In this document: positions 31,147 through 35,866 of the stretch, piece after piece | Numbering within the stretch: the first letter of the stretch is position 1 | Layout of the letters: each line of letters starts with the position of its first letter | Source of the DNA: a bacterium | GTDB lineage: Bacteria; Actinomycetota; Thermoleophilia; Solirubrobacterales; 70-9 | Assembly (NCBI GenBank): GCA_023251935.1 | Contig: JAHEXV010000020.1 | Coordinates: 1-35,866 of the forward strand | Direction of reading: 5' to 3' | Length of the DNA stretch: 35,866 bases | Made by a program: the position numbers and the translations under genes | The notes under the pieces: model-generated | Database searches by the model: none | What the model saw: the letters and a program-made list of their open reading frames with translations, nothing else | Told to the model about the DNA's origin: nothing

Positions 31147-32334
31147 CTAGAACTTTTCGTACGCGCCGATGTCGGGGTGCTTGCCGCGCTTGACGCCGCG
31201 CTGGTCGCGGCTCGGGGCGCCCGAGCCGGCGTGGTTGATCGCCGGGCTGCGCTTTAGCAGGGCGATCGTCTTGGTCGGGCCGCCGTTGTTCTTCAGCGAG
31301 CCGAGCTTCGGGTCCGAGGTGAGGATGTTCGGCGGACCGAAGCCCGTGCAGCCACTTAGGCTCGTCAGCAGGTTGACCCCGGCCGAGCTGAACGAGCCAA
31401 AGCAATCGGGGCTGCCGCCACCCTGGCCGACCGTGTTGAGGGCGACGATCGAGTTGCGGACGACGAACGACCCCTCAAAGCGGTAGATCCCTCCGCCGTC
31501 CCCGGTGCCTATGTCGTTGGCCTCCGCCCGGTTGCGGACCACCGTGACGCTGTTCAGCAAGGTGGCACCGGAGTTGACTCCCCCGCCGGAACCGTTCGTG
31601 ACGTTGCCGGCGATCGTCGAGTTCGTGACGCTCAACAAGTCCCCCTCCGTACCGATGCCGCCGCAGCAGCCGTCGGCGAAGTTGCCGCTGATCGTTGATC
31701 TGTTGATCGTGGCCGCACCGCCGCTGTTGCTGTAGATGCCGCCGCAGCAGCCGGCGGCGCTGGAGTTGCCGCTGATCGTGCTCTTGCTGATCGTCAGCGG
31801 CCCCGAGGTCTCGATCCCCCCGCCGTTGAATCCCGCGTTGCCGCTGACGGCGCTCTTGGCGAGCCCGAGCGAGCCGTGATCCAGCTCGATCCCACCCCCG
31901 CTGCCGCTCGATGTCTTGCCGCCGCGAATCTTCACGTACCTGAAGCTGGCGCTCGCCGCGCTCGCCGGACCGACCTCGAAGACGCGGTCGATGGCGTTAG
32001 CGTCGACCGTCGCCCGCTTCTTGTTGGAGCTGACGATCCTCAGCGAGTCGAGGATGTCCAGGTCGCCGGTCGCGTCGGCATCCTCGTCGCCGGCGCTGTT
32101 GGGGATGCTCAGGTCGTAGGTCTTGCCACCCAGCAACACGATCTTGTCGGTGCCCAAGCGGTTGTTTGCCTTGGTGACAGCCTCGCGCAGGGTGAGGCCG
32201 TGCTTGGGGTCGTCGTTGAGCTTGGTCGGGTGGTAGATGTTGGCGAGGGCGCTTGGTGCCAGCGCCAGCCCGGCCGCTGCGACGATTGCGCCGCCGACGG
32301 CTCGACGTGCACGCGAGCCTGCGACGACCTGCAT
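31147..32334 (-). CDS. Secreted right-handed beta-helix protein (CSLREA / choice-of-anchor Q type)
   Basis: A 395-residue protein. A signal peptide (ARRAVGGAIVAAAGLALAPSALA) is followed by LTLREAVTKAN, the CSLREA-type start of many predicted surface proteins. The middle consists of beta-helix rungs with repeated patterns such as GGGIETSG, STISGNS, STIAGNV and GGGVNSGA, along with two CCGGI cysteine pairs (AAGCCGGIYS and DGCCGGIGT). The end, GPTKTIALL..SPAINHAG and DIGAYE, is the choice-of-anchor Q motif. Likely exported and wall- or matrix-associated, perhaps binding or cleaving polysaccharide. ATG 32334 is chosen because GGGGAG is about 9 bases upstream; a TTG at 32358 is less likely. It diverges from the LLM gene across 87 bases. 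Confidence 0.85.
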   Translation of the reverse strand: MQVVAGSRARRAVGGAIVAAAGLALAPSALANIYHPTKLNDDPKHGLTLREAVTKANNRLGTDKIVLLGGKTYDLSIPNSAGDEDADATGDLDILDSLRIVSSNKKRATVDANAIDRVFEVGPASAASASFRYVKIRGGKTSSGSGGGIELDHGSLGLAKSAVSGNAGFNGGGIETSGPLTISKSTISGNSSAAGCCGGIYSNSGGAATINRSTISGNFADGCCGGIGTEGDLLSVTNSTIAGNVTNGSGGGVNSGATLLNSVTVVRNRAEANDIGTGDGGGIYRFEGSFVVRNSIVALNTVGQGGGSPDCFGSFSSAGVNLLTSLSGCTGFGPPNILTSDPKLGSLKNNGGPTKTIALLKRSPAINHAGSGAPSRDQRGVKRGKHPDIGAYEKF

Positions 32335-32406
32335 GAGACTTGCTCCCCTGGAGGACAATTCAAGGCGAGCCTACAGCGGAACCACAGGGACTCGGACGGG
32401 AGGGGT

Positions 32407-32412
32407 TACGCT
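32407..32412 (+). promoter_or_regulatory. Putative -10 box of the LLM oxidoreductase gene
   Basis: TACGCT is followed by 9 bases and the ATG at 32422, the same hexamer and spacing as before the PLP-enzyme gene at 7761. No ribosome site lies between, so a leaderless message is likely. Confidence 0.45.
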
Positions 32413-32421
32413 GACCCCTGC

Positions 32422-33477
32422 ATGCTGCTCAGCTTCCAGATGCTCCCCGAGCAGCCAGTGCCGGAGCTTCTGGATGCCGTGGCGCTCGCCGACGGGCTGG
32501 GCTATCACGGGTGCTACAGCGCCGACGAGATCTACCACAAGGACGCCTGGCTTCTGTTCGCCGCCGCTGCGCAGCGCACGGAGCGGATCAGACTCGGACC
32601 CTGCGTGGCGCCCATCTACATGCGGGAGCCAACCTACGTCGCTCAACTCGCCGCCACGCTCGACGAGTTGAGCGGCGGACGCGCCGAGGTCGTCTTCGGC
32701 ATCGGCAATATCGCAATGCTCGAGCAGTACGGCATCGAGTGGCGTGGAACCCGTCCGATCGCCCGCCTGCGCGAGGCGCACCAGGTGATGCGAACAGTCC
32801 TCGACGATGGCGCGATCGACTTCAAGGGTGACTTCTACAGCTACACCGGCGTGACGACGGCAGCCCGCCCAGTGCAGGAACACCTGCCGCTGAAGGTAGG
32901 CGCGATGGGTGGCCCCAAGTCGATGCAGCTAGCCGGCGAGATCGCCGACGGCCTACACACCGCCTGCGCCTATTCGCTCAAGGCGCTGGGCTATGCCGCC
33001 GAGCACTTTCGCGTCGGCGTCGAGCGCGCCGGCCGGAGCCTGGACGGCCTCGACCTCGGCGACTCCCTGCTCGGCGCGATCGCTCCGGACGGCGAGGTTG
33101 CGCGTCGCGCGGGCCGAACCCTGGCAGCGTTCTACATCCCGTCGATGCCGCCGGCGCTGCTCGAACGACACGGAATCGAGCCGGAACGGGTCGTGTCGGT
33201 CACCGAGGCCTTCGCCGCCGGCGACGTCCAACGCGCGCTTGAGGCCACGCCGAAGGAGATCGCCGACCGGATCATGGTCGCCGGCACACCCGAGGACTGG
33301 GTGAGGTGGCTGACGGAGACCTACGCCCCCGCGGGTCTCAACCACGCCCTGGTCTCATTCACGGATCCATTCACTTTGAGGGCCTGGGCCGGGATCGAGG
33401 TGGAGGGCTTACCCGATCTGGGAGAACAGGTTCGGATCGTGGGCGAACAGGTAATCCCCGAACTGGGCTCGCTCTGA
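32422..33477 (+). CDS. LLM-class (luciferase-like) flavin/F420-dependent oxidoreductase
   Basis: A 351-residue single-domain TIM-barrel protein of the bacterial-luciferase-like family. Typical segments are PVPELLDAVALADGLGYHGCYSADE, RIRLGPCVAPIYMREPTYVAQLAATLDELSGGRAEVVFGIG and LPLKVGAMGGPKSMQLAGEIADGLH. In actinobacteria this group mostly uses reduced F420 (methylene-H4MPT-reductase-like fold) rather than FMN, but no residue seen here decides between them. The reaction is reduction or oxidation of a small organic compound in the cytoplasm. The frame is open far upstream, antisense to the beta-helix gene; ATG 32422 is where the family starts and lies just after a -10 box. Confidence 0.9.
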   Translation: MLLSFQMLPEQPVPELLDAVALADGLGYHGCYSADEIYHKDAWLLFAAAAQRTERIRLGPCVAPIYMREPTYVAQLAATLDELSGGRAEVVFGIGNIAMLEQYGIEWRGTRPIARLREAHQVMRTVLDDGAIDFKGDFYSYTGVTTAARPVQEHLPLKVGAMGGPKSMQLAGEIADGLHTACAYSLKALGYAAEHFRVGVERAGRSLDGLDLGDSLLGAIAPDGEVARRAGRTLAAFYIPSMPPALLERHGIEPERVVSVTEAFAAGDVQRALEATPKEIADRIMVAGTPEDWVRWLTETYAPAGLNHALVSFTDPFTLRAWAGIEVEGLPDLGEQVRIVGEQVIPELGSL

Positions 33478-33492
33478 AGGCCCGCCTGCCCC

Positions 33493-33709
33493 GGCGCTCA
33501 GGGCCGTAGCCCGGAAGCCTCTGCAAGCCGATACAGCCGGGCCCTCCCCTCGACCAGACATCGATTCACCTTGGTCAACAGGTCGGGATGTCACCTGGTC
33601 CTGCCGCCTCTGGAGGTGGCCGCCACCACCTGACCGCCCCCTGCGGCAGGTTCGCATTCCCCGGAATACCGGCCCATTTCCTCAGGTTTGGCCCTGCCGG
33701 CCTTCTCGG
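33493..33709 (+). repeat. Dispersed repeat, copy C (longest)
   Basis: This copy follows the LLM gene by 15 bases. Its left and middle parts match copy A (21740-21937), its core matches copy B (31053-31100) and its right end (GGAATACCGGCCCATTTCCTCAGG and following) matches copy D (35583-35635). It therefore links all four as one family. It contains the half-palindrome CCTTGGTCAACAGG and an inverted GGAGGTGGC...GCCACCACC. Confidence 0.75.
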
Positions 33710-33877
33710 TCGGGCTTCAAGCGGCAAAGGGTCACCTCTGCCCTCGCTTTCATGCGAAACCAGGACCGAGCCGTGCAGCGCCGCCTATTGAGTGAGACGG
33801 GGGACCGCGCGGCGAGGTCACGGGTCCCACCGCCTCAGACCTGGCCAAGCCAATGCGGCGGAACCGCGCCGAGTGCA
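33710..33877. other. Intergenic remainder without recognised gene
   Basis: Together with copy C this fills the 400-base gap between the LLM gene and the convergent flavoprotein gene. A small ORF on the plus strand lacks any motif and runs into the antisense of the flavoprotein. No terminator with a T-run was found. Confidence 0.4.
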
Positions 33878-35269
33878 TCAATCGTTCTGGCCGGCGAGCC
33901 CCTGCCAGTTGATCCGCTTCTGTTCGTAGTCGGGCGGCAGATAGAGCTCGAGGTCCTCCACCACCTCGAGCCAGCGCAGGGCCCCCTTGAAGTCGCGCCA
34001 GCGCGCGCTCGCCTCTGCGGATGTCAGCGCCAGCTCGACGACGTCCTCGTGCCCAGCCGATAGCCCGCGCCCCTCGTCGCCGTAGGGCGGCTCCACGTCC
34101 ACGAGCTGCTTGCGTTTGGACGTCGGATATCCCGCCTTCGCCGCCAGGTAGGGCGCCAGATAGCGCCCCGCCACCTTTGCCGGTGGCCACCAGAGCACGC
34201 TGCGAGCCGCCTCTGATGAGACCGGCCCCAGGCCCAGGTCGGGTTGCGCCCGAAGGAAGCGCGGAGCATGGCCCGTGATCAGAGCCCCACGGAGGACGGG
34301 CCGGAAGAGCTGGGGGGTCACGGGGGCACCGGCGGCGGCCGCGATCGCGCTCGCCGCGGCGTCCGCCTGCTGGGCCGCGAGCCCGCCCTGCTTGATCGGA
34401 AACGACGTGATATCGCCAGCGGCGTAGACGCCATCCAGGCCCTCCACGGTGCCGTAGCGGTCGGTGGGGACGAGCTTGCGCGGGCCGACGCGTGGAAGGC
34501 CTGGAAGCTCTGGGCCCACCGGGACGGGCACGGCGACAACGCGATCGCATTGCACGGCGACAACGCGATCGCGCTCGAGCTTTGCTCCATCGTCGAGCTG
34601 GAGCGCGCCGGCCTCGAAGGCAACGGGCGCCCACCCGAGATGCAGCGCCACGCCGGCCTCCTCGAGCAGGCTCTTCACGCTGGCGCTGGCTCGGGCCCCG
34701 AACAGGTTCAAGGGTTGCGACTCGGGGCTCACGAGATGAAGGTCCAGAGCCCTCCCCAGCTCGCGCGCTCGGGCCGACGTCAGGAGCGCCAGCTCATACA
34801 GCGGCAGCGGCCAGGCGGCATCGCGCGGCATCGCAAACGCAATGCTCGAGACTCGGCCCTGCTCGATCTCACCGAGTAGCGCCTTGAAGCGGGGGGCATC
34901 CCGGGAACCGCGGAAGGTAAGGGCGCCGGGCACGGCCTCGGCCGCGTCCACGCCGATCGCAACGAGCAGCGCGTCGTACTCCAGCTCGCCGCCATCCGTA
35001 CTAACGGCCTTCCTGCCCTCGGGATCAACTCGCGCAAGAGCCTCTCCTCGGAAGCGAGCATCGTGCTCGCGAGCGATCTCGCCGAGGGGAAAGCTGCGCG
35101 GGTCGGTCAGGTCGAAGGGCTCTGCGACCGAGAGCGGTCTGGAGACAAACTCCTGCTGCGGCGCGAGCAGGGTCATTTCGACTCGCTCGCTGGCTAGCTC
35201 GTGCAGAGCCAACAGGGCCTCGAGACCCGCAACCCCCCCGCCAGCGATCACCACTCGGAACCGACCCAT
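33878..35269 (-). CDS. NAD(P)/FAD-dependent oxidoreductase (NDH-2 / sulfide:quinone reductase-like)
   Basis: A 463-residue flavoprotein with the two-dinucleotide-binding-domain fold. The N-terminal FAD motif is VVIAGGGVAGLEALLAL, the middle has YDALLVAIG, and the second FAD contact is GVYAAGDITSFPIKQGGLAAQQA. The region QPLNLFGARASASVKSLLEEAGV corresponds to the second nucleotide-binding fold, although its glycine motif is poorly kept. No redox CxxC pair is seen in the N-terminal part. Related enzymes pass electrons from NADH, sulfide or other donors to quinones at the membrane. An in-frame near-duplication (DRVVAVQC/DRVVAVPV) lies near residue 236-251. ATG 35269 has a TACGGT box 6 bases upstream. 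Confidence 0.87.
   Translation of the reverse strand: MGRFRVVIAGGGVAGLEALLALHELASERVEMTLLAPQQEFVSRPLSVAEPFDLTDPRSFPLGEIAREHDARFRGEALARVDPEGRKAVSTDGGELEYDALLVAIGVDAAEAVPGALTFRGSRDAPRFKALLGEIEQGRVSSIAFAMPRDAAWPLPLYELALLTSARARELGRALDLHLVSPESQPLNLFGARASASVKSLLEEAGVALHLGWAPVAFEAGALQLDDGAKLERDRVVAVQCDRVVAVPVPVGPELPGLPRVGPRKLVPTDRYGTVEGLDGVYAAGDITSFPIKQGGLAAQQADAAASAIAAAAGAPVTPQLFRPVLRGALITGHAPRFLRAQPDLGLGPVSSEAARSVLWWPPAKVAGRYLAPYLAAKAGYPTSKRKQLVDVEPPYGDEGRGLSAGHEDVVELALTSAEASARWRDFKGALRWLEVVEDLELYLPPDYEQKRINWQGLAGQND
34531..34578 (-). repeat. In-frame 24-bp tandem duplication inside the flavoprotein gene
   Basis: Bases 34531-34554 and 34555-34578 start with the same 18 bases (CGGCGACAACGCGATCGC) and agree at about 20 of 24 positions. 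On the coding strand this doubles an eight-residue strand, DRVVAVQC then DRVVAVPV. It keeps the reading frame and looks recent. Confidence 0.85.
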
Positions 35270-35275
35270 ACGGCG

Positions 35276-35281
35276 ACCGTA
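35276..35281 (-). promoter_or_regulatory. Putative -10 box of the flavoprotein gene
   Basis: TACGGT on the minus strand ends 6 bases before the ATG at 35269, again a leaderless-type spacing. Confidence 0.35.
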
Positions 35282-35582
35282 TGTCCGAATGGCGACGACT
35301 ACATCCGGGCCCTCGCGGATCGCCGTCCGTAGTGATTACGGAGCACCCGCAGCGACGGTCGTGACACGAGTCCGACCGCGTCTGATCGCCGTGCGTGACC
35401 AGCCGCATTTGAGTGTGGAGCCGCCGCGGCCTCACCCTCGACAAGCGATCAACTGCGGCAGCGACACCACCGACAAAGGCGATCTCGACAAGATTCCTCT
35501 TGATCCCAACTCCGTGGTGAAGGGTTGCGAGACCAAGGCGCGGCACTGAGCGGCGCTATACCGAGCCCTGAGCGCCCGGGCC
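35282..35582. other. Gene-poor stretch, with a possible protein-tail remnant
   Basis: No intact gene is seen. The last 100 bases before a TGA at 35547-35549 read AINCGSDTTDKGDLDKIP and SVVKGCETKARH on the plus strand, which resembles the cysteine-containing tails of actinobacterial calcium-binding repeat proteins. No repeats, signal peptide or start precede it, so it may be a decayed gene end or chance. Confidence 0.3.
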
Positions 35583-35635
35583 TCCCAGGAATACCGTCCC
35601 ATTCCCTCAGGGCTGGCGCTGCCGCCCCTGCTCGT
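35583..35635 (+). repeat. Dispersed repeat, copy D (right part)
   Basis: CCAGGAATACCGTCCCATTC and the following CCTCAGGGCTGGCGCTGCCG match the right end of copy C (33659-33709) at roughly 80-85 percent. The left and core parts are absent here. Confidence 0.65.
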
Positions 35636-35802
35636 CTCGCTCTCCCACCCGCGATGCGCGGGCCGCGCGGCTCCCTGTGGCCCCTCCGCCATACGTCCAC
35701 CCACAGCGCCGTCCGAGTCTCGAACCCGTGATGTGTCTTGCCTCCGCGGGTTCTTGCCGATGAAGAGTCGACAAGCCCAAGAGGGCGGGAAAGGAATCGA
35801 CG

Positions 35803-35866
35803 ATGTTCAAACGACACTTGATCGTGCTGGCCATGTTGGTCGCGGTCGGAGTCTTCTTCGCGGGCT
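35803..35866 (+). CDS. Start of a secreted or membrane protein, cut by the window end
   Basis: ATG 35803 begins MFKRHLIVLAMLVAVGVFFAG, a typical signal peptide or first membrane segment. GGGAAAGGA lies 8 bases upstream as ribosome site. The gene runs off the window, so nothing more can be said of its function. Confidence 0.7.
   Translation, partial: MFKRHLIVLAMLVAVGVFFAG

Noticed and set aside
31876-32421. Extended N-terminus of the LLM oxidoreductase
   Set aside because: The extension is antisense to the beta-helix gene and its signal peptide; the family pattern begins at ATG 32422 after a -10 box.
34024-35549. Plus-strand ORFs of 211 and 235 codons at 34244-34879 and 34842-35549
   Set aside because: Both are antisense to the flavoprotein gene for most of their length; only the last 100 bases of the second could be a remnant, noted separately.

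Overview
The window is about 36 kb of very GC-rich bacterial chromosome with dense genes on both strands, many GTG starts, an AfsR/BTAD-type regulator, an F420-type LLM oxidoreductase, and secreted RTX and beta-helix proteins. This suggests a soil actinobacterium, most likely of the class Thermoleophilia (Solirubrobacterales or relatives). That placement is inferred from gene style; no rRNA or other marker gene is present.

Left part (1-5 kb): the C-terminal end of a gene, a strong hairpin, then a 4.3-kb segment bounded by a 48-bp perfect direct repeat. One repeat copy is the 3' half of a complete tRNA-Arg(ACG); the other is an isolated 3'-half fragment. This is the geometry left by tRNA-targeted integration. 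The segment holds a frameshifted secreted protein and a Sec-exported protein of roughly 1060 residues built from about ten RTX-like modules. No integrase is present.

Housekeeping-like block (5-21.2 kb): an L,D-transpeptidase, a cupin, an M24 peptidase, tRNA-Ser(GCT), a PLP-dependent amino acid deaminase/aldolase-like enzyme, an aldonolactone-oxidase-like flavoprotein, tRNA-Ser(TGA), an HD-domain hydrolase, a GNAT acetyltransferase, a secreted GH26-like glycosidase with a His-rich tail, a cupin (probably frameshifted) divergent from an agmatinase/arginase-family enzyme, a methyltransferase, a secreted protein of unknown function, and a BTAD/NB-ARC/TPR regulator next to a BBE-type FAD oxidase. 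Several of these genes have a TANNNT box only 6-9 nt before the start codon, which suggests leaderless transcription.

Accessory block (21.2-31.1 kb): a SnoaL-like protein, a long gene-poor stretch, two small proteins (one a zinc ribbon), a carbon-nitrogen hydrolase, broken SnoaL genes, and a complete operon on the minus strand (TetR regulator, Tat/lipobox substrate-binding protein, two permeases, ATPase) of the polyamine (Pot) ABC transporter type, whose genes are joined by ATGA and GTGA overlaps or short gaps. Upstream of it lie remnants of a helicase-associated-domain protein and, on the other strand, of a probable serine recombinase.

Right part (31.1-35.9 kb): a secreted beta-helix protein divergent from an LLM-class oxidoreductase, an NDH-2/sulfide-quinone-reductase-like flavoprotein, and the first codons of a secreted protein cut by the window end. 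A dispersed repeat family, with at least four full or partial copies at about 21.8, 31.1, 33.6 and 35.6 kb, occupies the gaps and is the most unusual non-coding element here.
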